Assembly: GCA_045222295.1 (NCBI GenBank)
Contig: JBGUXP010000002.1
Coordinates: forward strand, 1 to 64,000
Direction of reading: 5' to 3'
Length of the DNA stretch: 64,000 nucleotides
From: Colimorpha sp045222295
Lineage (GTDB): Bacteria; Bacteroidota; Bacteroidia; Bacteroidales; P3
Part shown: positions 25,103 to 34,015 of the stretch, one piece after another
How positions within the stretch are numbered: position 1 is the stretch's first letter
Layout: each line of letters opens with the position of its first letter
Notes under the pieces: generated by a model
What the model saw: the letters and a program-made list of their open reading frames with translations, nothing else
Database searches by the model: none
What the model was told of the DNA's origin: nothing
Program-made: the position numbers and the translations under genes

Positions 25103-27085
25103 CTAATTCTTTGCGTCCTTCTTTTTTTGTTTCAATATTGACTTATACTCTTCGGACAAATAAGATTCGACAAATTCTGACACAGATGAGAAAAACATTC
25201 CGTTATCCTCATACTCATCTCTCATTTTCTCATTAACCTTCAACAGAATTAATGCTGCTTTGTTATAGCTATAGATGTCGTCTTTGAAAGCGGAGAATAA
25301 GTCAGCAATTTGTTTAATACTTTGATTGCTACTTTCTGCCGCTCCCTTCAACTTCTGTTGCCCTATGATTTTATCTGACTTATACGGTGTATTCACATAT
25401 TCCTCAAATGAAATCAATAATGGCGCATTCGCTCTTCTTTTATTAACCAATTCATTAAAATAGGAAGTGCCTTCCCCATATGCCTCATCAAACTCATCAT
25501 TATTAACAAAATATTGTATGGTTGTTTTTCTGATTGACAGTTTAACTACTTGCGCAGTGAAATATTTATCACCTTTTTCATAGGCTCGATTAAAGTCATC
25601 TTCATTCTCAAAATATTGCAAATAATCAATTTTTGCCTGCCTATATTTCACCTGTGCGGTTAAATAAGAATCCCCCTTATCATATGCATCATTAAATTCT
25701 TTTTCTGTTTCAAAATAATGCAAATAATTTGTTTTTGCCTGTATTCGGCAATCTTTTTCGGATGGTTTAATCTGATTATCCTCAAAAGCCATTACAAAAT
25801 CAGCAAAATGAGGATAATGGCAACGATATTCTGAATATTCATCTTGCAATGAGTCAACGACAGATGGGATTTGATTACGTAATACCTCAATATATTGGGC
25901 TTTATCCTTTCGGAGTTCAACCCTCATCCCATTCAATGCCTTTTGTAACTCATCAATGATGGTGTGGTATTTACTATTAAATTCATCTTCAATTTCTGTT
26001 TCAGATGAATAGTTGCGGTCGCTCATTGCAATCGTTTTGACTAAAAAATTCTCTCGGTCTTTCAGTCTTATATAATACGGGGATTGTTTTATTAAATTGT
26101 TTGCAGAATCTCGTTCGATGGAAAGACGGTTATTGTATTTTATTATCAACTTTGGAAATATAGTTTGTTGAAGAATTTTTACGGTTTCTGCTCGGGTAAA
26201 ATTATAGGACAAACCTTTCAAAGAAACATTTTCCACATTTAATTCTTCCCCTCTAATAATCAGGTCGGTAGCACCTGTTTCTATAGTGTATTGGTTATCT
26301 CCAATTGCAAGTATTAGTTTTTGGGGATATATTGTATCGTTTCTTCTTCCCCAAATACAACTAACCACATCTGCATCAAAATCATTATTTTTAATCTTTT
26401 GGGCATTACTTATGTCAATCGGAATAGTTGCATTGATTTTTGAGGAAAACTCTTTATCGCTCGATATGGCCTGCCCCATTAACCCAGATGTCGAAGGCCC
26501 TCCTGCTCCTTCAAATTTTATTGTATAGGCTATTTCATAGGAATAAGTTTCATTGTCTGCATTATACTTTATTGGACGTATTTTATAGGTGGGTTCGGGG
26601 ATGGCATTTTCGCATAAATTGTTGAATTTTTTTGATATATCATGCTCCAACCTGTCTTTATATTGGTCTGTTGTTTCAAATTCTCCTTTCGCAGTCCATT
26701 CAGTTACCCCATTTCGAATAGTTAGTTTTAATACTCCATACGATGATTTTAGCATATTATGTAAATATCGTTCCTCTGAAGTCATCAATGATTCCGCCTG
26801 TTTTAACTCCGCCTCCATCTTTTTTAAGGTGTTTTTGGCGGATTGTGGATTTTTGTATACCGCCTCCATTATTGCTCCATAGGCAAAGACCTCTGCCCCA
26901 TACATCGCCATCGCAAGTGATTCCTCTGTTGATAGTTTCTGCACTCGCCCGTAAGTAAAAATCGAATAATACTTTACGTATATTTCCGTGCATTTCTTCT
27001 GATATGCGGATTGAGCATTGGTGCCTGTCGGCAGCATCACACAAAATAGAAGTGTGATTGTGAATAAGATATTTCTGATTTTCAT
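25103..27085 (-). CDS. Exported protein with 34-residue repeats, unknown function
   Basis: This 660-residue protein has a signal peptide (cleavage near TNAQ, residue 25). I do not recognise the full protein. Visible parts are a helical N-terminal region; WTAKGEFETTDQYKDRL (130-146), a motif seen in Bacteroidota exported proteins; a beta-rich middle (165-300); a coiled-coil-prone region (300-420); and three direct repeats with a 34-residue period starting near 454, 488 and 522, consensus YLxYFExxxxFxxAYxKGxxYxTAQV. The C-terminus is Lys-rich. Base composition is far more AT-rich than the core genes, and it is 15 nt downstream of the PD-(D/E)XK-like gene, so both were probably acquired together and co-transcribed. 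Confidence 0.6.
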   Translation of the reverse strand: MKIRNILFTITLLFCVMLPTGTNAQSAYQKKCTEIYVKYYSIFTYGRVQKLSTEESLAMAMYGAEVFAYGAIMEAVYKNPQSAKNTLKKMEAELKQAESLMTSEERYLHNMLKSSYGVLKLTIRNGVTEWTAKGEFETTDQYKDRLEHDISKKFNNLCENAIPEPTYKIRPIKYNADNETYSYEIAYTIKFEGAGGPSTSGLMGQAISSDKEFSSKINATIPIDISNAQKIKNNDFDADVVSCIWGRRNDTIYPQKLILAIGDNQYTIETGATDLIIRGEELNVENVSLKGLSYNFTRAETVKILQQTIFPKLIIKYNNRLSIERDSANNLIKQSPYYIRLKDRENFLVKTIAMSDRNYSSETEIEDEFNSKYHTIIDELQKALNGMRVELRKDKAQYIEVLRNQIPSVVDSLQDEYSEYRCHYPHFADFVMAFEDNQIKPSEKDCRIQAKTNYLHYFETEKEFNDAYDKGDSYLTAQVKYRQAKIDYLQYFENEDDFNRAYEKGDKYFTAQVVKLSIRKTTIQYFVNNDEFDEAYGEGTSYFNELVNKRRANAPLLISFEEYVNTPYKSDKIIGQQKLKGAAESSNQSIKQIADLFSAFKDDIYSYNKAALILLKVNEKMRDEYEDNGMFFSSVSEFVESYLSEEYKSILKQKKKDAKN

Positions 27086-27100
27086 ATTTTTATTGTTTTA

Positions 27101-27811
27101 CTATTCGTATCTTTTCCAATCATTCAACCAAAAATCATTAAAGAGGTCGCTTTCGGTCGGATTATCTGCCGTCCAGTCTGGTAAATCTTCTACTGAAAAA
27201 ATTGACCAATCTGTGCCCTCAATGAATTGCTGTAGTTGTTTATATGATGTTTCGGAAGAGCTGAAACACGTTATAAGCACTTTGTGCAATTTATAGTTTC
27301 TGTAATTACTATAACGAGGGTAATTATCATATGCTTCTTTTATGATTTTGGGATAATTGTCACGTTGATTATCCTTCATCATAGTATAAGCTTTGTTTTC
27401 TGCCAATATAACATGCAATTCATGCCTCCCTTCTATGGATAAATATACATCTGCCACAACATCACAATAACACCATTGCTTCCACACCTCAACAGAGTCA
27501 ATTGTTATGTTTGGCATATCAGAGATTCCCAATAATTCAAACAAAATATGTCGACATTGGTGATAGAGATAAGGTCTTTCGTCCTGACACTCTTTATCTG
27601 CTGCCATTCGTAATACCCACGACAATTCGTAATCGAGGATTGCTTCCAATCCGTGGTCACCTTCGGAATGGTCACTCATAAATTTTGACTCTGTTGTTTT
27701 CATTATTATATTTTGTTTATTACCAAAATTTTGCGCATTAATTCTGTTTGTCATAATTATTAGACAACCAAATACAATGCCCTTCATTAGACTTATGTGG
27801 TATCTTCTCAT
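27101..27811 (-). CDS. PD-(D/E)XK-superfamily-like protein with possible signal peptide
   Basis: The 236-residue protein shows the pattern of the PDDEXK_4-type nuclease fold: Glu56 in GLEAILDYELSWVL, Asp117 in YCDVVADVYLSI, then the E-x-K motif AENK (Glu138, Lys140) and a following Gln149/Tyr153. The N-terminus is unusual because residues 9-27, MKGIVFGCLIIMTNRINAQ, look like a signal peptide. Starting instead at Met37 would give a cytoplasmic protein. It lies in the AT-rich island, 15 nt upstream of the repeat-protein gene. Nuclease activity and target are inferred; no methylase or other defence partner is adjacent. Confidence 0.55.
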   Translation of the reverse strand: MRRYHISLMKGIVFGCLIIMTNRINAQNFGNKQNIIMKTTESKFMSDHSEGDHGLEAILDYELSWVLRMAADKECQDERPYLYHQCRHILFELLGISDMPNITIDSVEVWKQWCYCDVVADVYLSIEGRHELHVILAENKAYTMMKDNQRDNYPKIIKEAYDNYPRYSNYRNYKLHKVLITCFSSSETSYKQLQQFIEGTDWSIFSVEDLPDWTADNPTESDLFNDFWLNDWKRYE

Positions 27812-28430
27812 TACATATTTCCATTACAATTTGTAGTATTCAACGGCTAATCATTTCCTTTACAATGAGTCGACAATTGTTGCTTGGAAATAAGGTGGCA
27901 TAAAGAAAGGCGTAAATCCTCTCATCGTATTAACTGCCACTTATTCTTTGAGTGGGTGTCTGGAATACCTTAATGCAAATAAGTGGGAAAAGATTCACGC
28001 CCGAGCGCAAACTATCCGCAATCTTATTTCCGCATTAGATAGAATTTTCCAGACTCTACTCAAAGGAAACGAGAGCGTCAAGCTCATTATGTCTTTATTA
28101 TCTTACAATTATTTGTGTCTATACCATATAATTACGTTTTAATTTGATAATGCAAAGATACACAATAATTCTGACACTGACACAATTATTTTGATACATA
28201 GAAGCATAGAGTGCCGAAAATCAATGTCATAAATTACATTTTTCTCAACTCCTAACGTCTTCTTATACCCGCAATTGTCATTTGGGTGGAGGTTTGATTC
28301 ACATTTTCAGTCGCATATACACCCACTTTTTATACTTAACATTAATTAACGATTTCACCACTTAACTTTTGAGGGTTCCCATTTATACATATGTGTAAAA
28401 GAAACAATAATCAATCAAAAGTTCAAAGTT
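27812..28430. other. AT-rich intergenic region, no convincing gene
   Basis: This 619-bp stretch closes the AT-rich island. The only open frame (27948-28142, 64 codons, plus strand) has no recognisable family and no start signal. A minus-strand TATCTTTG at 28153-28160 is promoter-like and would give the PD-(D/E)XK-like gene a leader of about 340 nt. TGCAAAGATAC and TGACACAATTAT here match the sequence near 24598-24628 at the other island edge. Confidence 0.5.
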
Positions 28431-28739
28431 ATGGCAAACAAAATCAATCCACAAACCAACCCCATCTTTCAATTCACAGAATTGACTCCTAAAGAGTATG
28501 AAACAATGCCCGAAAATGGCCTGTATATTCTTCGTTGCAAACTGCCCGAGGATGATTGGGCGTGCATTTGCAAAGAGGATATGAAAGATGAATTATCCAA
28601 ACAGATACGCCATTACGGCATTGGGAATTGGGGCAAGGATGGCGGATTCCACATCTATTCCGTTGCAGTGTCCGACAACTTCAAAGAGACAGACGAAGTG
28701 TCCCTTGAAAAATCATATTCTATCCTGTTTTCTAGCTGA
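28431..28739 (+). CDS. Small hypothetical protein
   Basis: The 102-residue protein begins MANKINPQTNPIFQFTELTP and has an evenly mixed charged/aromatic composition with no signal peptide or membrane segment. I do not recognise it. Its codons are AT-rich like the island. An intrinsic terminator follows 10 nt after the stop, which supports it being a real gene. Confidence 0.5.
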   Translation: MANKINPQTNPIFQFTELTPKEYETMPENGLYILRCKLPEDDWACICKEDMKDELSKQIRHYGIGNWGKDGGFHIYSVAVSDNFKETDEVSLEKSYSILFSS

Positions 28740-28748
28740 GAAAATGTT

Positions 28749-28775
28749 AAAAAAGTGCCTGCGGGGCACTTTTTT
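28749..28775 (+). terminator. Intrinsic terminator
   Basis: AAAAAGTGCC and GGCACTTTTT pair around a short G-rich loop, ending in a T run. The A and T tracts make it usable on both strands. Confidence 0.85.
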
Positions 28776-28798
28776 ATTATTGTTTCGAAAAATGTATG

Positions 28799-28806
28799 TA
28801 TCTTTG
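28799..28806 (+). promoter_or_regulatory. -7 box (TATCTTTG) for etfB
   Basis: A perfect consensus match lies 21 nt before the etfB ATG. Confidence 0.7.
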
Positions 28807-28827
28807 CATTTTAAAAATTGTTAAAAT

Positions 28828-29697
28828 ATGAGTTTGAAGATTGTTGTACTTGCCAAGCAAGTTCCTGATACAAGGAATGTTGGCAAGGATGCTATGACGG
28901 CGGAGGGTACGGTGAACCGTGCCGCGCTGCCGGCTATTTTTAACCCCGAAGATTTGAATGCACTGGAGCAAGCACTCCGCATCAAAGAACAGAACCCCGG
29001 CACCACCGTGGGTCTGCTGACCATGGGTCCCCCGCGTGCCGGTGAGATTATCCGCGAAGGTCTCTACCGCGGCGCCGATACCGGCTGGCTGCTGACTGAC
29101 CGTCTCTTCGCCGGTGCCGACACGCTGGCCACCAGCTACGCCCTCGCCACTGCCATCAAGAAGATTGGCGACGTGGACCTCGTCATCGGCGGCCGTCAGG
29201 CCATCGACGGCGACACCGCCCAGGTGGGTCCCCAGGTGGCTCAGAAACTGGGTCTCAACCAGGTGACCTACGCCGAGGAAATCCTCAAGATAGAGAACGG
29301 CAAAGCCACCATCCGCCGCATGATTGACGGCGGTGTGGAGGTAGTCGAGGCTCCGCTGCCCCTGGTGGTGACCGTGAACGGCAGCGCCGCCGAGTGCCGC
29401 CCCGCCAACGCCAAGCTGGTGATGAAGTACAAATATGCCGCCTGCCCGCTGGAAGTGGCCGAGGACGACAACCGCAAAGAGCTGCGCGCAGAGCGCCCCT
29501 ACCTGAATCTCATCCAGTGGAGCGTGGCCGACGTGGACGGCGACGCCAGCCAGTGCGGCATGAGCGGCTCGCCCACCAAGGTGAAGGAGGTGCAGAGCAT
29601 CGCCTTCCAGGCCAAAGAGAGCAAGACCCTCACCGGCGCCGACACCGACATCGACGGCCTCATCAAAGAATTGTTGAATGATAAGATTATTGGCTAA
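28828..29697 (+). CDS. etfB: Electron transfer flavoprotein subunit beta
   Basis: The 289-residue EtfB binds AMP or an additional FAD and forms a heterodimer with EtfA that carries electrons to or from acyl-CoA dehydrogenases. Recognisable segments are MSLKIVVLAKQVPDTRN, the family signature around VIGGRQAIDGDTAQVGPQVA, and RRMIDGGVEVVEAPLPLVVTV. It overlaps etfA by one base. Codons are strongly GC-biased compared with the neighbouring island, consistent with high expression. Confidence 0.95.
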   Translation: MSLKIVVLAKQVPDTRNVGKDAMTAEGTVNRAALPAIFNPEDLNALEQALRIKEQNPGTTVGLLTMGPPRAGEIIREGLYRGADTGWLLTDRLFAGADTLATSYALATAIKKIGDVDLVIGGRQAIDGDTAQVGPQVAQKLGLNQVTYAEEILKIENGKATIRRMIDGGVEVVEAPLPLVVTVNGSAAECRPANAKLVMKYKYAACPLEVAEDDNRKELRAERPYLNLIQWSVADVDGDASQCGMSGSPTKVKEVQSIAFQAKESKTLTGADTDIDGLIKELLNDKIIG

Positions 29698-30719
29698 TGA
29701 ACAACGTATTCGTATATATTGAGATTGAAGGCACCGAGGTGCGCGAGGTCTCGCAGGAACTTCTGACCAAGGGCCGCAAACTGGCCAACGAGCTTGGCGT
29801 GGAGCTGCACGCCGTGGCCATCGGCACCGGCATCAAAGGCAAAGTCGAGGAGCAGGTGCTGCCCTACGGCGTGGACAAGCTGTTCGTCTTCGACGCCCCC
29901 GAGCTCTTCCCCTACACTTCGGCTCCCCACACCGACATCGTGGTGAACCTCTTCAAGGAGGAGCAGCCGCAGATCTGCCTGATGGGCGCCACCGTCATCG
30001 GCCGCGACCTCGGTCCGCGCGTCAGCAGCAGCCTCACCAGCGGCCTCACCGCCGACTGCACGCAGCTCGAAATCGGTCCCTACGAGGACAAGAAGAGCGG
30101 CAAGACCTACGAGAACCTGCTCTATCAGATTCGTCCCGCCTTCGGTGGCAACATCGTGGCCACCATCGTCAACCCCGACCACCGTCCACAGATGGCCACC
30201 GTGCGCAGCGGCGTCATGCAGAAAGCCGTCTACGAGGGCAGCTGCAAGAAAGAGGTGGTCTATCCCGAGGTGAGCAAGTACGTCAGTCCCGAAGCCTTTG
30301 TAGTAAAGGTGCTCGACCACCATGTGGAGGCCGCCAAGCACAACCTCAAGGGTGCCCCCATCGTCGTCTCTGGCGGCTATGGCGTGGGCTCGAAGGAGGG
30401 CTTCGACATGCTCTTCGAGCTTGCTAAGGTGCTACACGGCGAAGTGGGCGGCAGCCGCGCCGCCGTGGATGCCGGATGGATTGACAACGACCGCCAGATT
30501 GGCCAGACGGGCGTCACGGTGCACCCCAAGGTGTACATCGCCTGCGGCATCAGCGGCCAGATTCAGCACATCGCCGGCATGCAGGACAGCGGCATCATCA
30601 TCAGCATCAACTCCGACCCCGAGGCCCCCATCAACAAAATCGCCGATTATGTGATTAACGGCACCGTCGAGGAGGTCGTCCCGAAAATGATTAAGTATTA
30701 CAAGCAGAATAGCAAATAA
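29697..30719 (+). CDS. etfA: Electron transfer flavoprotein subunit alpha
   Basis: The 340-residue EtfA holds the FAD in its C-terminal domain: GGYGVGSKEGFDMLFELAKVL, GGSRAAVDAGWI, GQTGVTVHPKVYIACGISG and IISINSDPEAPI are the FAD-binding blocks. The ATG shares one base with the etfB stop, and the dehydrogenase gene starts 2 nt after its end, so the three are co-expressed. Whether the complex bifurcates electrons cannot be read directly. Confidence 0.96.
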   Translation: MNNVFVYIEIEGTEVREVSQELLTKGRKLANELGVELHAVAIGTGIKGKVEEQVLPYGVDKLFVFDAPELFPYTSAPHTDIVVNLFKEEQPQICLMGATVIGRDLGPRVSSSLTSGLTADCTQLEIGPYEDKKSGKTYENLLYQIRPAFGGNIVATIVNPDHRPQMATVRSGVMQKAVYEGSCKKEVVYPEVSKYVSPEAFVVKVLDHHVEAAKHNLKGAPIVVSGGYGVGSKEGFDMLFELAKVLHGEVGGSRAAVDAGWIDNDRQIGQTGVTVHPKVYIACGISGQIQHIAGMQDSGIIISINSDPEAPINKIADYVINGTVEEVVPKMIKYYKQNSK

Positions 30720-30721
30720 TT

Positions 30722-32425
30722 ATGGCAAACTACTATACCGACCATCCTGAGATTGCGTTCCACCTCTCCCACCCGGAGATGAAGCATCTCGTCGATTTGA
30801 GAGAAAAGAATTACGAGGATGCCCAGAAGGGTATCGACTACGCTCCCGTGGACTTCGAGGACGCTATGGAAAACTACAAGCGTGTGCTCGAAATCACCGG
30901 TGACGTGGCTGCCAACACCTTGGCTGTGAACTCTGAGAGCGTCGACCTCGAGGGGCCGCACCTGGAGAACAACCGCATGGTGTATGCCTCGAAGACCGTC
31001 GAGAACCTGCAGCAGACCCGCCTCGCCGGCCTCTACGGTGTCTCGATGCCGCGCCGCTATGGCGGACTGAACCTCCCCAACGTCATCTTCTCGATGGCCA
31101 GCGAGCTCGTCGCCGCCGCCGACGCCGGCTTCCAGAACATCTGGAGCCTGCAGAGCTGCATCGACACCCTCTATGAGTTCGGCAGCGAGGAACAACGTCA
31201 AAAGTACATCCCCCGCATCTGCGCTGGAGAAACCATGAGCATGGACCTCACCGAGCCCGACGCCGGCAGCGACCTGCAGCGCGTGATGCTCAAGGCTACC
31301 TTCGACGAAAAGGAGAACTGCTGGCGCCTCAACGGCGTGAAGCGCTTCATCACCAACGGTGACAGTGACATCCACCTCGTCCTCGCCCGCAGCGAGGAGG
31401 GCACCAAGGACGGCCGCGGCCTGTCGATGTTTATCTACGACAAGCGCAACGGCGGCGTCGACGTGCGCCACATCGAACACAAACTCGGTATCCACGGCAG
31501 CCCCACCTGCGAGCTCACCTACAAGAATGCCAAGGCCGAACTCTGCGGCGACCGCAAGATGGGCCTCATCAAATACGTCATGGCCCTGATGAACGGCGCC
31601 CGTTTGGGTATCGCCGCCCAGAGCGTGGGTCTGAGCCAGGAGGCCTACAACGAAGGTCTCGCCTATGCCCGCGAACGCGCCCAGTTCGGTGAGAAGATTA
31701 TCAACTTCCCCGCCGTCTACGACATGCTCAGCCGCATGAAAGCCAAGCTCGACGCCGGCCGCTCGCTGCTCTACCAGACCGCCCGCTATGTGGACCTCTA
31801 CAAGTGCCTCGAGGACATTGCCCGCGACCGCAAGCTCACCCCCGAGGAGCGTGCCGAGATGAAGATGTACAACCGACTGGCCGACGCCTTCACCCCCATC
31901 GCCAAGGGTATGAACTCCGAGTATGCCAACCAGAACGCCTACGATGCCATCAGCATCCACGGCGGCTCGGGTTTCATCATGGAGTATAAGTGCCAGCGCC
32001 TCTACCGCGACGCACGCATCTTCAGCATCTACGAGGGCACCACCCAGCTTCAGGTCGTAGCCGCTATCCGCTATGTCACCAACGGCACCTACCTGCAGGT
32101 GATGAAGGACATGCTGGCAAAGACCCCCGAAGGTACATTGAAAAGCCGTGTAGCTCCGCTCATCGACCTCTACGAGAAGGCCGTCAACTATGTCAACGAG
32201 GCCAACAACCAGGAGGTCCACGACTTCCTGGCCCGCCGTCTCTACGACATGACCTGCGAGATTATCATGAGTCTCCTCATCATCGACGATGCCAACCGCG
32301 CCCCCGAACTCTTTGAGAAGAGCGCCAATGTCTACGTCCGCATGACCGAGGAGGATATCTGTGCCAAGAGCTACTATGTGATGCACTTCACCGAGGCCGA
32401 CCTCCCCGCCTTCCGCGCCGAGTAA
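30722..32425 (+). CDS. Acyl-CoA dehydrogenase with extended C-terminal domain
   Basis: The 567-residue flavoenzyme oxidises an acyl-CoA to the 2-enoyl-CoA, or works in reverse when coupled to Etf. ACAD blocks are MSMDLTEPDAGSDLQ, GVKRFITNGD, ARERAQFGEKI and the catalytic-base region IYEGTTQLQ. It is about 190 residues longer than short-chain dehydrogenases. The C-terminal helical extension and N-terminal ADH_N-like part resemble the DmdC/long-chain subgroup. With etfB and etfA directly upstream this is a complete oxidation or reduction module. Substrate is unknown. Acyl-CoA synthetases at 46076 and 63601 may supply it. Confidence 0.9.
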   Translation: MANYYTDHPEIAFHLSHPEMKHLVDLREKNYEDAQKGIDYAPVDFEDAMENYKRVLEITGDVAANTLAVNSESVDLEGPHLENNRMVYASKTVENLQQTRLAGLYGVSMPRRYGGLNLPNVIFSMASELVAAADAGFQNIWSLQSCIDTLYEFGSEEQRQKYIPRICAGETMSMDLTEPDAGSDLQRVMLKATFDEKENCWRLNGVKRFITNGDSDIHLVLARSEEGTKDGRGLSMFIYDKRNGGVDVRHIEHKLGIHGSPTCELTYKNAKAELCGDRKMGLIKYVMALMNGARLGIAAQSVGLSQEAYNEGLAYARERAQFGEKIINFPAVYDMLSRMKAKLDAGRSLLYQTARYVDLYKCLEDIARDRKLTPEERAEMKMYNRLADAFTPIAKGMNSEYANQNAYDAISIHGGSGFIMEYKCQRLYRDARIFSIYEGTTQLQVVAAIRYVTNGTYLQVMKDMLAKTPEGTLKSRVAPLIDLYEKAVNYVNEANNQEVHDFLARRLYDMTCEIIMSLLIIDDANRAPELFEKSANVYVRMTEEDICAKSYYVMHFTEADLPAFRAE

Positions 32426-32442
32426 CGCCCCGTCCAACACAA

Positions 32443-32486
32443 ACAAAAACAGGGATGTCCAATGGGTTTCCCTGTTTTGTTTTATG
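32443..32486 (+). terminator. Intrinsic terminator of the etf operon
   Basis: AAAACAGGGA and TCCCTGTTTT pair around a 12-13 nt loop and are followed by GTTTT, 18 nt after the dehydrogenase stop. Confidence 0.75.
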
Positions 32487-32556
32487 CCTGTTCTACTGTT
32501 TTTGTTATTCCTTCCAGCGTATGTTATTCTGTTATAATTGGAGTGATTTTCCTGGG

Positions 32557-34014
32557 TCAGCGGCGCCAGAAACGGGGGAGGAGGAGGACGATGACAGTCA
32601 TGCACTCGAGACGGCCGAGGAGCATCAGCAGAGAGCAGAACCAGAGGGCTGCGGGGGTGAAATGGGCGTAGGAGCCGAAGCCTCCTGAGGCTCCTAGACC
32701 GGGACCATAGCCCGAGAGGCATCCTACGGCGGCGCCAATAGACTCGGTGGCATTTATACCACAGAGCATCAACACCATAACACCTACCATAAGAGTCAGA
32801 CCGAAGACCATGAAGATGACCATCACGTTGTTGGTAATATGCGACGAAACGGGACGGCCATTGAGGCGAACGGGATTCACCACTCTGGGATGCAGACGGT
32901 TGCGCATGATGCTGCGCGAATTGCGGAGGAGAATGAGGACACGCATCACCTTCATACCGCCTGACGTGGAGCCCGCCATACCACCACAAAGGGAGAGCAT
33001 TAACAATAGGAAAACGGCAGGTGTCCACCACACCGTAGTGTCGGCAACGACACTCCCCGTAGTAGTCAACGCACTGACAGTCTGCACGGTACCGAGCCTG
33101 AAAGCATCACTCCAATCGTAACCCACACGCCAGTGGAGTGTGCATACGATGAACGCTACCGATAATACGACAAGCATCAAATAGAAGTTGAGTTGATCCA
33201 TCTTGTGACGTATCTGCTTCCATTTCAGGGTGAAGATAAGGTATAAGAGGGTGAAGTTGACACCACTGAGGAGCATGGCTCCAGCAAGGATATACTGCTG
33301 CAAAGGGGTGATTGTAGCAATGCTGTCGCTGTTAATGGAGAATCCGCCGGAGGAGATATTGGTGAAGGTGAGGTTGACGGCATCCCACAGCTGCATTCCA
33401 CTGACCCACAGCACAATGACAAACGCCAGGGTGAACACCAAATAGATTCCCAAAGTGCGGCGGACGGTGACAACAGTGCGCACAGCGGTCTTGCCTGTAT
33501 TATCGGCCCCTGAGGCCTCGGCGGTGTAGAGCGAATACTTGTTGATACCCAGTTGCGGAGAGAGGGCAAGGACCAGCAACACAATGCCGAAGCCACCGAA
33601 CCATTGCGTCATGGAGCGCCAGAGGAGAACAGACGACGGCAGTGCCGCCACCTCGGGGAAGATGGTGGCACCAGTGGAGGTAACGCCCGACATGGCCTCG
33701 AACCAAGCCTCGGTAAAACTAAAGGTAGAGCCGGTAGCCAAGAATGGCAAAGTAGCAAACAACGAGAGTGTTATCCACAGCAAGACTACCAAAAGGTAGG
33801 ACATACGACGGTCCTCGATGAGGGAGAATCTATGGTAGCGGAACGACAGAAATCCTCCTACTGCGAGGGTGAAGGCTGCACAGACAGCCATCTGACCGAT
33901 AGTGCCATCGGCGAAATGCCACGCCGGGATGAGACAGAGTCCCATCAGCCCTCCCTCGGCCATCAACAGGATGCCCAAGAATCTCAAAACGGCTTTTATG
34001 TCAGTCTGCTTCAT
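32557..34014 (-). CDS. trkH: TrkH-family potassium uptake channel subunit (second copy)
   Basis: This 485-residue membrane protein is the K+-translocating subunit. Four pore-loop Gly motifs are visible: GVTSTGATIF, NISSGGFS, ALTTTGSV and LSGYGPGLG. I use the ATG at 34014, one base after the stop of the upstream trkH copy; the ORF could extend 11 codons into that gene. It is the last gene of trkA-trkH-trkH. The two TrkH copies differ throughout, so this is not a recent duplication. The fourth filter YGPGL differs from the other copy, hinting at different ion or affinity properties. Confidence 0.9.
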   Translation of the reverse strand: MKQTDIKAVLRFLGILLMAEGGLMGLCLIPAWHFADGTIGQMAVCAAFTLAVGGFLSFRYHRFSLIEDRRMSYLLVVLLWITLSLFATLPFLATGSTFSFTEAWFEAMSGVTSTGATIFPEVAALPSSVLLWRSMTQWFGGFGIVLLVLALSPQLGINKYSLYTAEASGADNTGKTAVRTVVTVRRTLGIYLVFTLAFVIVLWVSGMQLWDAVNLTFTNISSGGFSINSDSIATITPLQQYILAGAMLLSGVNFTLLYLIFTLKWKQIRHKMDQLNFYLMLVVLSVAFIVCTLHWRVGYDWSDAFRLGTVQTVSALTTTGSVVADTTVWWTPAVFLLLMLSLCGGMAGSTSGGMKVMRVLILLRNSRSIMRNRLHPRVVNPVRLNGRPVSSHITNNVMVIFMVFGLTLMVGVMVLMLCGINATESIGAAVGCLSGYGPGLGASGGFGSYAHFTPAALWFCSLLMLLGRLECMTVIVLLLPRFWRR

Positions 34015-34015
34015 C

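Noticed and set aside
27948..28142. 64-codon frame in the AT-rich intergenic region
   Set aside because: No family, no start signal and composition like non-coding DNA.
25103..28739. Restriction-modification or toxin-antitoxin locus in the AT-rich island
   Set aside because: Only a nuclease-like fold is visible; there is no methyltransferase, specificity subunit, antitoxin or helicase next to it, so I did not name a defence system.
30698..33031. A 777-codon open frame on the minus strand, antisense to the acyl-CoA dehydrogenase
   Set aside because: It mirrors the GC-rich codons of etfA/acyl-CoA dehydrogenase and runs into trkH in another frame. Composition is low-complexity (Val, Gly, Leu, Glu, Asp rich) with no recognisable domain, so it is a shadow frame.
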